The notes beneath the pieces are model-generated. The model worked only from the letters and a program-made list of their open reading frames with translations, ran no database searches and was not told the DNA's origin. The position numbers and the translations under genes were made by a program. From Siphonodentalium dalli (taxonomy: Eukaryota; Mollusca; Scaphopoda; Gadilida; Siphonodentaliidae): 64,000 nucleotides of DNA. Of this stretch, positions 1 to 10,562 are shown piece after piece. Position 1 is the stretch's first letter. Each line of letters begins with the position of its first letter. Location: contig CP136069.1 of the NCBI GenBank assembly GCA_032622095.1, positions 84,096,958-84,160,957 on the forward strand. Reading direction: 5' to 3'.

Positions 1-449
1 TGTAACCAGATATGTAACCCTAATGTGGGTGTAAAACGGCACATGGCTGAAATTGAGTCTACTGAGTTGCGAAATATAAGACATACACCCATTCATATTT
101 CAGTTATATTTCATTGAATCCTGCTCCCTCCTCCCACCTCAATTTATGGGCCCCTGCAGGTCTATGGAAACAAGAGTTTCATCATATAAAAATTTCATGA
201 TCATGCATTTATAAAATCAAATCAATATGATCAATATGATGTACTTACAAAGTCACTGAGCTTCCTCGAGCTTCTTGAGCCAAAAGTTGAATGACAATAG
301 ACTTCATTTAAAATTGTGAAGATAAGGCCCTGAAATTTAAACATGAAACTACTGCATGCTATAATCAATTGAATTCAGTCAAATTTTTTATATTTCTTAT
401 TGTGTGCAAACATCTGCTGAAAATCCTCTAGGCTCTATCTTACCCAGCT
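1..449. other. 3' flank of the four-TM gene, no feature seen
   Basis: AT-rich sequence downstream of the stop codon of the minus-strand gene that ends at 450. It presumably contains the 3' UTR. I see no clear AATAAA on the minus strand, no repeat and no convincing exon. Confidence 0.4.
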
Positions 450-3400
450 TCAAATAGTATGTCTGTCATTTGCAGAATGAGGTCCCCAGAGCAGTGCCCA
501 GAGGGTGAATTTAGTGACGCTATCCTGCACAGTGGGCTAGCATCACCAAGTTCACCCTCTGGGAACCTGATTCTGCTGAGGCCTCAAATGCTATGGGTGA
601 CATATGATCAGATTGAAGTTGGTGAGGCCTAAAAAAAATACCTTTATTTCCCCTAACCAGCCCGCACCTATTTTTATTTTTTTTCGGAAATAAAAGAAAA
701 TCGCTGCCGACGCTGTTTGTCTCAGTTCGTCGCTTTATAATGGGCCCCGTTTCTAATGACTCGACTTCCGGACGCATTTCGTAAAATGGCGGTGCCCGCG
801 GAAAATAAAAAATACATCGTTTTCGTTTAAATCTTCCATCAAAACAGGAATATTCACCTATGTCATGGCGTCACAAACCATGGTTAGCAGCAGTGTGTTA
901 GGGCTAAAGTTTCTAAAATGTTCTCACATGGACGCGGTAAACAAATTTACCGTAGTTTCACATGCTAAGAAGTTTTTACATGTGTTTCAAGAACACCATA
1001 CGGGTTTTACGGACAACGTTGTCGTTAAGAGCACGTTATAAAACAGTTACCCCAATTTGTAAGCCTTGTATCGAAGCAGGACTTACTCCTGTGGTTGCCA
1101 GACCATATGGCAAGGCATAGGGATTTTATAATGTTTGGCAACAAACATTTACTGTACATCAGCATCTTGTAGCATATGTTGGTACAGGATATTTTTGATT
1201 GAATTGGTATTGAATATTTATTTTAAAAAGTTTTTATTGTACTTTGTGATTTTAAATACAAATAAATACTATGCTTTTCTATTTTATGCCTTGTGTCTTG
1301 CTGATCTCCTTCCAATATCATAATATGAAGCTTCCATCATTCAAATCACACTTGACATGTATATATACATGGGAATGTGAGAACTTTTTGGAGATTTCCA
1401 CACAAAAAAAAAAAAAAATTCCCGCTCGCCCGCACCTATATTTTTCAGCTTCGTTAGGGGAAACAAAGGTTTTTTTTTTAGGCCTGATGTTCACGCAGGT
1501 ATTCCGGACATGTGCTTTTGATTCATATTATTATTGTATACCCCAGAAACTATATAAAACTTGTTTAGTAAAGAGATACACAATCTTTAAAATTTAATAC
1601 AGATACTTGTAAGGCCAAAACAAAATGAATGCGTGTTTCCCGTAACGAGCCCAAAAATAAATAGGGGCGGGCGGTTGGCTTTTCATTTTATTTTATTATT
1701 TCATTTAATTTTTTTATGGTCTCGTGTGGGCCATGCCTAACCACCGTCAAACACCAAACAATGAACCAGAGCAACCAACAAATTGGTGATAAAACTGATA
1801 TATTGAGGGGAAATATATAAAACAGATAACAGTAGACAATTTACTAAAATTACTTTACTAAATCTAAACCTAAACCTAAACCCGATTGAACTAGATACCA
1901 AGTTTGGTTTGAATCAAATCTGACGCTGTGACTCGAGATTTCAGGTGGAAACAAAGAAATTCATATATGAACGTAATGATCTGTATTTTGATATGATTTT
2001 ATCAAATACATAGATAGGTCTACCAAGTTTGGTTTGGATCAATGGCAGGGGTGTGTGTGGGGGGGATCAATGGTTAAAAATGTGATGCCTATATGTTCGA
2101 TAGATGGAAAATCCAAAATATTAAGTAAATGTAAATTAAATATAAACTTCAAACATGATAAATTAATACCTAAAATATGCAATATGTACAAGTTGGCAAT
2201 TCATCAGCCCCAAATAACATTAATGAAAATTTAGTTGGCATCCAATGGGTAAGGGGTGCAAATGATAAATTCAACAAAAGTTGAAGTTTGGTTGTGGTCC
2301 CATGAGAGAGGGGATGCAATTGAAAATATTAATAGTTAGAAACTAGTAGGTTTATATTCATCCCCCAACCGTTACCCCCACCCAATGTACATCCCTGATC
2401 AATGCACAGGGACTAAAGTTATCGTGAGGTCACGGAAGACGAACACAAATTCGTGTACAACAGATACATGTACGGGCCTTCCTCCGTCGCTGCGAACTTC
2501 GCCTTTGATTTCACATTGGACCTATTGTCGGCTCCATGAGCATCAGCTATTACATCGTAAATTGATTGTTATTTCTATAATATTTAAAATGCGGGGTTTT
2601 TTCCCACAGCAGTCGTGAATTACGCACATGTGAATCGACCCACGTGCGACCGCCATCATTGAAATGAACTTGTTCCTGCGTTCGAATTTTGGTTCGAATC
2701 AACCTCGGAGAACATGCATGTTTAATATAAATACTCCATATCAACACAAACACGTGCTTCCGGCCAGGGAAGAGGAACGATAACTTGTGATTTTCCGGTA
2801 TTGCGTCCGGTCGTAATTTGACTTTCCGTTTAAAGAGTGATGATGTGGCTTTGCGAAAAATATATAAATATATCAAAGATATCATTTATCTCGCGAGGTG
2901 AATCAGATAAAATGGAACCTCGCGTACATAGTTTTGTTATCAGTGCGGTTGGTCGGTTTATAGATTGATTTTTTTTATCTAAAACCAATAAAATGAACTT
3001 GGGTCGGGGGGTTTTGAAGACGGTCGGTCGGGTTACGGGAAACACACATTCATTTTGTTTTGGCCTAATTAATATATTCAATTGTTTGCAAAATTCAGAT
3101 ATCAGGGTCTGACAAATGTTAGGCCTTTAGATTACGGTAGTGGTATATAAAAATGTAAACATAACTATGCAATGGAAACTAGTTCATTCATGTGCAACAC
3201 ATTTCCATGGTTTGGTCACAGAATGTAAAGTTTCTTTCAATATCTGTCATTGAACAATATATCTGAGATTTCATTTACATCAATCATGATACCAATTCTC
3301 CCTGGGAACAGTAATCATGAAACACAAGTGTGGACAAAACCAGAACAATAAAGTGTAAACAATAGTTTACTACAAACTGCATGTACAACATGAGCAATGT

Positions 3401-5347
3401 TTATTTGTCAAACTCACCACAATCCTAGCAAACATGAGAGATGTATGTACTGTAGGATCTCTAGACTTCCGGGTGATAAGGTAGAATACCGACAAGCTAC
3501 CAATATGAATAGCCATGCCCCGGATGTTCTGTATGTGTAGTCCATCCAGTTTACCATCAATCTGTAATAAAAGAGTCATGAGATTTGACAACCCATCCAC
3601 CAATTGATTTTTATAATGTGATAGAAATAAACATGTTTTTCATGTTAGAATTGAGCTTGAAACAAATTAAGCTATGGCACAAGTAGCAGAAGCCAGATGG
3701 ATTGGTTGAAACTTGAAAGTAATTTGTTGGTCAGCTTTATGTACTGTACGTTGTCCTACAATCGGTTTCTTTGTGGTAAAATTCTACCGTACTACATTTA
3801 TTTCTCAACTTCAAGTACCGTACATGTATAAACAGATTAGGACTGCAACACAAACATATAAATTATATTGGCTTGATGATCGGTACAACTTGTACATTGT
3901 AATGCGTACATAAAAAATATTTCTTATAATTACATCTCGGTGAAAAATATCCACCTGAACTGATATATGGTAGATATTTGGCACAGCTGCATGTTATATG
4001 GTATGTACTTGTCTCTGAGATATGCTGAGCGTTTCCCTTTGTACATGACTGCATGGGACTATATATGACACACAAGGCGCTGATTTTAGAAGCTGCATGT
4101 TATATCGTATGGTATACATGTACTAGTACTTGTCTTCGAGATATGCTGAGCGTTTCCCTTTGTACATGACTGCATGGGACTATATATGACACACAAGGCG
4201 CTGATTTTAGAAGCTGCATGTTATATGGTACGGTATGTACTAGTACTTGTCTCCGAGATATGCGGAGCGTTGCCCTTTGTACATGACTGCATGGGACTAT
4301 ATATGACACACAAGGCGCTGATTTTAGAAGCTGCATGGGTTTCTGAGATAGTGCAATTCTATTTTTTTGTGATTTGGTGGGATTCAAACCCGGTCCGTGA
4401 CGGCAAGTGTGCCTTTCCTCTCAAAGTCTGACATCAAAGTCACACGTCCACAGAAGTAACCCCAAATGAAAGTGTCAATTACACTGTAGCTCAACTTGGA
4501 TGGGGGATATTTTTATGTGTTTCCGTCAATGGAGCGATTAGGAAGGCGGAATGTTTAAATGTCTAAGTTAGAGCTGCAACGATTCATCGTGATTTCAATG
4601 TATCACGATACGCTTGAAGTGTATCGATCACGATACACAAATAACACAATTCAGACCTTAAAATTCGACGCGAATCCATATTCGCACAAACGAACTGACG
4701 AGAATCCACTTAGATTCGCGCGGTTCCACTATTGAGATTCGCATAGATTTGAGTATTCTCTCCTTGGAGTCCTTGCCGAAGTTGGAATTCCCCGAGTCTT
4801 GTTTGTAACTAATTTTAGTCTCTGCTTGCAGAGGTGTGTCGCCGCACACGATGCGATATATATCGTACGACAAATATCGGGCACCGGTTACGGATCAAAT
4901 CGCAGCATGTGCGATGGAAAATCATATGACATTTTGTCGCACTTGGGTCCACCATTGGCACCAACTATCGCATCGTCACATATGATCGTGACATTCGTGT
5001 GAGGCGGGCTTTACTCAGCCTTTACTTTAGACAGAGTAGAGATTCAATCATGGCATGATCTGGCGATCTAGGTGATAGTCAGAGCGAGACGTAGTTGGTG
5101 GACCCAACTATTCAAACAGAGATAAACGCTCTGATAATAAAAGTCAGGTTTACGGACTAAGCGAGACGTATCCTACCATTTTACCAACACAGAATTCTGT
5201 GAAAAACATCATAGCGAATGCATGAGCGGCTCCCAAGACTGCATCGAACTTTAGCCATATTTCTTTGCTTCTGGTTGCGAAGATCAGCAGCAGCAGGCCT
5301 GCCGGGATTACCACCCAAAAATCCTTTAAATAACTAATATCACTCAT
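450..5347 (-). CDS. Small four-TM membrane protein gene, 3 exons, function unknown
   Basis: Coding exons on the minus strand are 5177-5347 (57 codons), 3418-3561 (48 codons) and 450-524 (24 codons plus TGA), giving 129 residues. All junctions are phase 0. The borders are consensus: donor ATG|GTAGGA, acceptor TTATTACAG, donor GTG|GTGAGT and acceptor CACTGTGCAG. The start ATG at 5345-5347 has A at -3; an in-frame upstream Met at 5392 is possible. Hydrophobic stretches are FWVVIPAGLLLLIFA, FDAVLGAAHAFAMMFF, IRGMAIHIGSLSVFYLI and FTLWALLWG, so four membrane passes are likely. Charged loops (RSKEI, RKSRD) separate them. I do not recognise the family. Intron 1 (3562-5176) holds a tandem repeat. Intron 2 (525-3417) holds two PIF/Harbinger-like elements. 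Exon structure and membrane topology are inferences; the matching phases are what is seen. Confidence 0.72.
626..1484. mobile_element. PIF/Harbinger-like MITE (copy A)
   Basis: The ends are inverted repeats. GGCCTAAAAAAAATACC at 626 matches the reverse complement of the segment ending at 1484, and similarity continues through CCCCTAACSAGC. The 3-bp TGA at 623-625 is repeated at 1485-1487 as a target duplication. The element is 859 bp and no transposase is seen. It lies inside intron 2 of the four-TM gene. The GGC-type end plus a 3-bp duplication fits PIF/Harbinger; the assignment is an inference. Confidence 0.6.
1613..3065. mobile_element. PIF/Harbinger-like element (copy B)
   Basis: The TIR begins GGCCAAAACAAAATGAATG at 1613 and is mirrored at the end at 3065, with the inner match reaching GTGTTTCCCGTAAC. 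The target duplication TAA lies at 1610-1612 and 3066-3068. The element is 1,453 bp and non-autonomous as far as can be seen: the largest reading frames inside (2385-2618 plus, 2550-2885 minus) have no recognisable domain. It lies in intron 2 of the four-TM gene. Its TIR resembles copies A (626-1484) and C (36233-37616). Confidence 0.62.
3985..4340. repeat. Tandem repeat, three units of 106-121 bp
   Basis: Units start at 3985, 4091 and 4212, with a partial start at 4329. Each begins AGCTGCATG and contains the block from TTTCCCTTTGTACATGAC to GGCGCTGATTTTAGA. The second and third units are nearly identical over about 80 bp. It is intronic in the four-TM gene. Reading frames through it on either strand are a by-product of the repetition. 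Confidence 0.8.
4375..4490 (-). repeat. Possible tRNA-derived SINE fragment
   Basis: On the minus strand, CGGGTTTGAATCCCACC (about 4376-4392) looks like a tRNA T-arm or B-box. It is preceded by AGGAAAGGCACACTTGCCGTCACGGACC. I could not fold a complete tRNA and see no clear A-box, so a degraded SINE head is the most I can claim. Confidence 0.25.
4560..5150. other. Intron 1 remainder, short palindromes only
   Basis: Contains imperfect palindromes around ATCGTGAT/ATCACGAT at about 4575-4640 and CG-containing words such as ATATCGTACGAC near 4860. This may be an old MITE. No coding exon with splice borders is visible. Confidence 0.3.
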
Positions 5348-5544
5348 TGTTGACAAAATCAAATTTAGCACCAAAAGTTCACTTTGGGTCAATGCAAAAT
5401 CAACCGGTGCTTCGTCGTTGGCCCCCTAGTGGAAGCGTTCATTGTCTTCATTTAGAATTACGTCTCTTCCGGTGATCTTGAAATAGAATTATGTCCCATT
5501 GTCGGTCCAATCTGCCACTCAGTGTTTTTGTCGATGGGACATGA

Positions 5545-5552
5545 CCAAATAC
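5545..5552. repeat. MULE target-site duplication, left copy
   Basis: CCAAATAC directly precedes the left MULE end at 5553. The same 8 bp follow the right end at 13045-13052. An 8-bp duplication is within the usual 8-10 bp range of MULEs. Confidence 0.75.
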
Positions 5553-5733
5553 GGAAACGGGCCCACTCGCCCCAGGGCCAGCTCGCCCCAAGCAGTTTTT
5601 GGGGCGAGCTGGCCCACCTTTCCGGGGCGAGTCGGCCCGGGTATTACATTTGTATTAAAGTTGTAAATAAGTTAATTTATATTGATATATTAATTTTTTA
5701 ATTATGATATATTTCAGAGTTATGTCCATCAAT
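5553..5733. repeat. MULE left terminal inverted repeat
   Basis: Pairs with the reverse complement of 12857-13044. The outer tips differ slightly (GGAAAC versus GGATCC) before the shared GGGCCCACTCGCCCC. The tip itself contains nested complementary blocks (GGGGCGAGCTGGCC and GGCCAGCTCGCCCC) and could fold alone. The TGA stop at 5729-5731 is within it. Confidence 0.88.
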
Positions 5734-5970
5734 ATAATCTCGCACATTTCTTCAGGAATGCACCTGTCGTCAGTTCTTGTGGATCTGCTGTGTAGGAGTC
5801 CCATAGGGCACGGATCTGTTTTGCCTTCTGGGTGTACGCCGTCCGACTGTCGGTTTCCAGGTCGACAGCTAATACATTCAACTCTACAATTGATGCCTCC
5901 CGCATCAATAGCGGCACCAGCTTGTAGAATGTAACATCACTCCCATGGACATTTAGTCTTCGATGCCAGC
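5729..5970 (-). CDS. MULE transposase, exon 5 (C-terminus)
   Basis: The acceptor TTTTCTTCAG precedes 5970. The first two bases complete the Gly codon split from exon 4, giving the LEGWHRRLN signature that follows the third catalytic acidic residue in MULE transposases. The exon runs 80 codons to a TGA and ends KKCARLY. The tail has the mixed helical, charged character usual for the end of these proteins. Its last codons overlap the left TIR. Intron 4 is 5971-6201. Confidence 0.85.
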
Positions 5971-6417
5971 CTGAAGAAAAAAAACAAATGAGTTAATAAA
6001 CAAATGACAGTAATAAATTCATTTTGAAATCTGTTATATAATATCGAATTATTAATATTAATATTATCTCTGAATTACGCGATTAATTAATTAATTAATC
6101 AAATTAGTTAATTATTATAATTATAGATTGTTGAATTTAATGTTTGTCACTGAATGTTGTTGAATATCATTAAATATACATGTTGAATTAAATATACACA
6201 CCTTCGAGATCATTATTTGTCCGCACGTCATGCCGAAAGATACTCCATTCCTCGATAGAAAATGTGCTAGAGTCGAGCCACTGCCGTTGAACATAGTCGC
6301 AGAGGCTGCGAAGACTGGACCCTTCGTCGGTTTTCTGGCTCAATGCATCGAAGGTGTCGCGGATATGGTGTGATGGCAGGAACGGCAATGCGATTATCTG
6401 CCGAACAAAGTCTGTAA

Positions 6418-8508
6418 GGGTGGTTCTCCCTTAAACGAGCAAATTGATGTCTCGTGTACAATTGTTCCATAAAAATATGATTGTGCCACAAACAAGACCT
6501 ATTGTGGCGTTCCATTTCACTGATGAGCATGTGGCACACCGTTATGATATAACAGTATTGTAATATATCAACACATGCCTTTAGTTACATGATCAAAACA
6601 GCGAGAAAACACGAAAATCGCACTGTCTCATCGCCTAACTGCGAAATTTCATTTTATTCCTATTAAGTTATCTTACCTCTAATTGACAAACAACGTGCAC
6701 TGTTATGTTATTTCTTGGACTCTTTATCTATTAATATCATTTATGATGCACGTTTTTCGTGGTTTGATGTAAATATTGACTCTGAAACATCGAAAATCGC
6801 CTGTCTCTAGAAATGTCCACACCGCGACATTATTTACAATATAGGCCATCCCGGTTCCATTTTAACTAAGGGCAACAACCTACCATACGGATAAGAAAGT
6901 TTTGCCTTTTGACAATTTGTTTTGAAGATTTTGGACAATATAAAGAATCGAAACACATGAAAAATGAGACGAAAATATGTGTACCCTCCAGCGAACCTTA
7001 ATTAATGTCCACACCGCGACGCTATCAAAGGAACTAGAAAACATGTCGGGAGACTACCAAAATTTCTCAAATAGTACACATGGGGTGAAGAATCGTGAAT
7101 AAAAACGAACGGACGCCTGACATAAACAGAAAATGAAAAAAAATGAAGAAAATATCAAAATTGTCCACACCGCGACATGTCCACACCGCGACGCAGAATA
7201 GCGTTACAGCCATCCACAGACACATTTCACGCTTAGAATATTTGGGTGGTTATGTTGTAAAATGGGTCAACACGATGTACATACACATATAGTTGTTATT
7301 GTATCCGGGGGGGGGGGGGGTTGTGAGTGAGTTGGTGGGGGGGGGTGTACTCAGAGAGAAGCAGATGACAATTTAAAAATCAATTGTTTCGGTACTTTTC
7401 AACAATCGTACTGCCTGTGGGACGATTTCCGGCTCGTGTGGTATAGCAAAGGCGTCAATGACACATTTTGGGCCATCGTAATATCTCACTGACAATTCTA
7501 TCTGATTGAGCTCATCGAAAAACCCCTAAATACAAAATTTCAGTTCGATATCTTGAAACATGTAAGAGAAATCCATCGACATTGTTTTCTATTGTAAATT
7601 CTCTTTGCAATTTGGCGAACCCTTTGAGGAACAGAGTTTGATTGACGTATGTTCACGTTGTCTACATCAGAGGTCAAATGGAAACTGTTCAAACTGCCTT
7701 CGGATTATGTGAGCTTGACATCTGTGGAAACTTTCCCAATAAAAAAATCAACACCGTCTAGCAGGGAATCCACTTCAAATTTTCGTTTTTTCATAACTAG
7801 GGTCAGTTCCGCACTAAAAAAATATTGTCATTTTTTCAATCACACTTAAAATTTCTAAACAGCCACAACAGACTTCACCTTTAATGAATGGGCCTCTTGG
7901 CAAATGAAGTTTGTGGGAGAATGATTCCTTGAATTTTTGTCAACAGTTTACATTTAATTCATGCAACCAATCACAGCCCAGAGTGTTTTAACTGTGAAAC
8001 TCTATACTCCTCCCGCAACCGCAGGGGGGAGCTGCCTATAGTATTTACACCAGTGTAACCTATATTCAAATGGCTGTATATCATAGACGACTCAACGTGC
8101 GGAGCTGCGCGATACGTCGTTTGGACGGATACACCATCGACTACTCCATGATGTACAAGTTGAATATATACACATAACGATAATTCAACTATTAAAGGGC
8201 ACATGTCAACAAAGTGGCTCAATTTTGTTTGGTTTCCATTAATCATGATATTCGAATTAAACACAAGTTTTGGAGAAAGAGCGAATTTGACAATGACGTC
8301 GCCCTGATTCAACCCAAAAACGTCATTGGCACATGCCGTAATGAACGTCCTTGATTGACCTTGATCTTGCCCTATAATTTTGCCAACTGTCATTTTTGTG
8401 GTCACCAATATCTGTGCTACATACTCACTTAAAATTCATCGGCATGTGACATATTTAATTTTTTCAGAATTTTATGGACGAATTTGTTCATTTAAGGGAG
8501 AATCACCC
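6418..8508. mobile_element. Nested 2.1-kb DNA element with 28-bp TIRs and 4-bp TSD
   Basis: The ends are GGGTGGTTCTCCCTTAAA... at 6418 and, on the opposite strand from 8508, GGGTGATTCTCCCTTAAA..., matching at 25 of 28 bases. GTAA is duplicated at 6414-6417 and 8509-8512. It interrupts the MULE coding exon, so it inserted after the MULE. No transposase is visible: the longest frame (7971-8408, minus) has no known motif. The 15-mer TGTCCACACCGCGAC occurs four times on the left side. A poly-G tract lies at about 7307-7320. The superfamily is unassigned; 4-bp duplications occur in several groups. Confidence 0.75.
6814..7192 (+). repeat. Four copies of TGTCCACACCGCGAC
   Basis: Exact copies at 6814-6828, 7006-7020, 7162-7176 and 7178-7192, all on the plus strand, with the last two side by side. 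They lie in the left third of the nested element. Repeated subterminal 15-mers of this kind are often transposase-binding sites; that role is inferred. Confidence 0.85.
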
Positions 8509-9027
8509 GTAAGCGGCCCTCCCGCTCGGTAAGATGTCTGAAGTCCGACGTCGCCCACCTTCCTCAGAACAGCCTGGGACCAGTGGAAACAGCAACCTTT
8601 GATGGTAACTCCTGGGACAACCTCGCGAATTGACTGCCACAGCGCTGTTTCGAAGTCGAGCACCACATTGGTAACTGCAGGATGGTCTAATCTGGTCATG
8701 ACTTCTTTGAACACCTTCACGTAGTCGGAACGTGTCCGTCTTGACATAAAGACGAACACCAATGGGAACTGTTTCCTTTTTCCATCCTTCTGCACAAACG
8801 CAAGGATGGACAGAAGTTGACTCGATCTCGTGCTGAAAGGGGCTCCAAGAATCTGAAATGATAATAGTTTCAAAGAATAAATAAATAAAAATAAAAAATT
8901 TGAATTAAAATATTTATTTTTAAATTTGAATAAAATTTTTAATGAATTAAAATAATTTTGTTTTTAATTTGTAACAAATCTTTCCACGAAATCTTTATAC
9001 ATTTTATAATATAAATTATGAAATTAC

Positions 9028-9511
9028 CTTGAAAGTCCCATCTATGAACCATCGCCTGGATTTATTCAGAAGATCTAGCTGGAACGGAGTGGAAAAGATT
9101 AGATGTCGGGCCACATCTAATTGGAGGTCGGCAACCAAAAACTCGTCGCATTGCAGAAAAGCTAAGTCGATTGTGAACTTCAGGTCGGATGGTTCTGGCG
9201 GCATAACTTTTGATCTATACTTGTTGACCGCTCGTTTTGTGGTGTCGGTCCGTGGCTTTAGATGGGCTGATGTTGTTGCAACACAATCTCTGATAGCTTG
9301 TTCTGCTATGCCGGTGGCCGGTCGGAAAACGTCGTTGTTAGCCATCTGCTGCGCTCTTGCATATACCTTCTTTCTCACGATAAACTGCGGGTCGGCCTCG
9401 TGGGTGTGGTCTTGTTTCGTCGAGAAATCATCGCCTCTTTGGATGACGGACACGCTGCATGTCGAGGTTGGATTCCTGACACTACATCTCCATCTGGTTC
9501 TTGTGTCGTTT
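9028..9511 (-). CDS. MULE exon 3: FLYWCH finger and transposase N-terminus
   Basis: The acceptor ATGACAG precedes 9511. Early residues carry the second half of a FLYWCH zinc finger: WRC, then Cys in STCS, then His-x-His in QDHTHE. About 90 residues later come the MULE N-terminal region and its end, RRWFIDGTFK, where Asp is the first catalytic residue. The donor is AAG|GTAATT at 9028. Intron 3 (8853-9027) joins in phase to ILGAPF of exon 4. The coding frame starts one base into the exon, which does not match the phase-0 end of exon 2; two missing bases would explain this. Confidence 0.85.
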
Positions 9512-9575
9512 CTGTCATAAAAGATATAATATTCATATCTAAAATAACTGTATGTACGTATAGTACTATATAGTA

Positions 9576-9735
9576 TTATATATATTGTCTATTTTAATCT
9601 ATTTACGTTTATATACAATGTATTGTTAATTATTCATATATATTGTCTATTTTAATATATTTACGTTTATATACAATGTATTGTTAATTATTCATATATA
9701 TTGTCTAATTTAATATATTTAAGTTTATATTGTTA
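9576..9735. repeat. Three AT-rich tandem units of about 58 bp in MULE intron 2
   Basis: TATATATTGTCTA followed by TTTACGTTTATATACAATG repeats three times, the last copy diverged. The same block recurs at about 10935-11094 in the duplicated unit. Confidence 0.75.
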
Positions 9736-9785
9736 TTTATATAGTTATATATACGTAGGCCTATATAAAATGTTGGACTCATTAC

Positions 9786-10206
9786 CTTCTTGACGTAAGT
9801 GTAGCCATCGCTAGACACAAGGAGGGGCATTCCACGCTGAGATCCTGTTGGTAGGATCTGGTATGTAACCGGTTCATCTTCTGGGATGTCGGATTCTGTC
9901 GGTAGGGTTGGATCCGCGATGGATTCTTCCATAACCTCTGGGTTGATACTGAAGTTTCGGTCTGGTAGGTCAAAACTAATGTTGAGTGCCATTGATGGTG
10001 GAGGGAGTGCTGGAAGGGTTGGCGTTGAAGTCGTCGCGGATGTTGATGAAGTGACTGGCGTTGTTGATGATGAAGGCGTGGACGGTGTCGAGTATGGTCG
10101 AATTCGTCGATTTCGTCGTCGTACTGTTATATTTGCAGCTGATCTTGGTGTGGCAGATTCTTCATTCAGCAAGCTAACAGCTATTGAGGATGGTGGTGGG
10201 TTATCT
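9786..10206 (-). CDS. MULE exon 2: Pro/Ser/Thr linker and start of FLYWCH
   Basis: The acceptor CACTTGCAG precedes 10206 and joins in phase to the PHD exon (split Arg codon). It encodes a basic patch (VRRRNRRIRP), then a Ser/Thr/Pro-rich linker, then an acidic stretch, and ends SQRGMPLLVSSDGYTYVKK. That end is the typical first half of a FLYWCH finger (RG-x-PLL-x-SDGY-x-Y). The donor is AAG|GTAATG at 9786. Confidence 0.82.
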
Positions 10207-10347
10207 CTGCAAGTGTAAGTGAAAAAAGGGTTATATCTGTATCAGGTAAGTATCAAATGGACGAGAAATTGAATATAAAGGAAAACGAACGATACGATAA
10301 CAATATACGAAACGAAACTATGAAATAATGTAGCTAGCTATTCTTAC

Positions 10348-10526
10348 CTGTTTTTACACATAAAACATCTGAAGTCGATCTCAACGTCGCCTTTCATCGC
10401 CCGCTTATACTCAATATGGTCTATGCCGGAATCGCAGAGTCGATGCTGCCACAGGAGGCAATCGTCGCACTGAAGAGCATGCTGAAGTGGTCTAACTTCG
10501 CTACCGCACTTGCAACAACGGAACAT
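10348..10526 (-). CDS. MULE exon 1: PHD-type zinc finger
   Basis: Starting at the ATG at 10524-10526, the roughly 60 residues show CCKC, CDDC, H in WQHRLC, and CFMC. The spacing (CxxC, 12 residues, CxxC, 4 residues, HxxC, long gap, CxxC) is that of a C4HC3 PHD finger. The donor is CAG|GTAAGA at 10348. The ATG follows CACAAAG, which could also be an acceptor, so an upstream non-coding exon is possible. PHD fingers usually bind histone H3 tails; any chromatin-targeting role here is an inference. Confidence 0.8.
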
Positions 10527-10562
10527 CTTTGTGGTTATGAAGTCAGATAAAAATCGCACTGC

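Larger units (their letters stand above)
6202..8852 (-). pseudogene. MULE transposase exon 4, split by a nested insertion
   Basis: The exon is present as 8509-8852 and 6202-6413, interrupted by a 2,091-bp insertion (6418-8508) plus a 4-bp duplication. Removing the insert leaves one open frame. The right part starts ILGAPFSTRSSQLLS after acceptor ATTTCAG and carries VVLDFETAL (second catalytic Asp) and GCCFHWSQ (the CxxH block of MULEs). The left part carries ALPFLPSHH and RTNNDLEG, which contains the third catalytic residue, Glu. The donor at 6202 is GAAG|GTGTGT. The insertion therefore separates the second and third members of the DDE triad, so this copy cannot make an intact enzyme. Confidence 0.88.
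9204..10562. repeat. Tandem duplication inside the MULE, unit 1 (1,359 bp)
   Basis: The next 1,359 bp (10563-11921) repeat this segment almost exactly. By eye only three substitutions appear (near 9518/10877, 9895/11254 and 10484/11843). The unit covers the PHD exon, the linker exon, intron 2 and the 5' part of exon 3. Confidence 0.92.

Noticed and set aside
2680-2710. B-box-like GGTTCGAATCAACC suggesting a tRNA
   Set aside because: No acceptor, D or anticodon arm around it; inside a transposon.
7971-8408. 145-codon minus-strand frame in the nested element
   Set aside because: No transposase motif, no splice partners; not called as coding.
9029-9520. 163-codon plus-strand open frame (and its copy at 10580-10879)
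   Set aside because: Antisense shadow of the FLYWCH/MULE exon; the minus strand carries the recognisable motifs.
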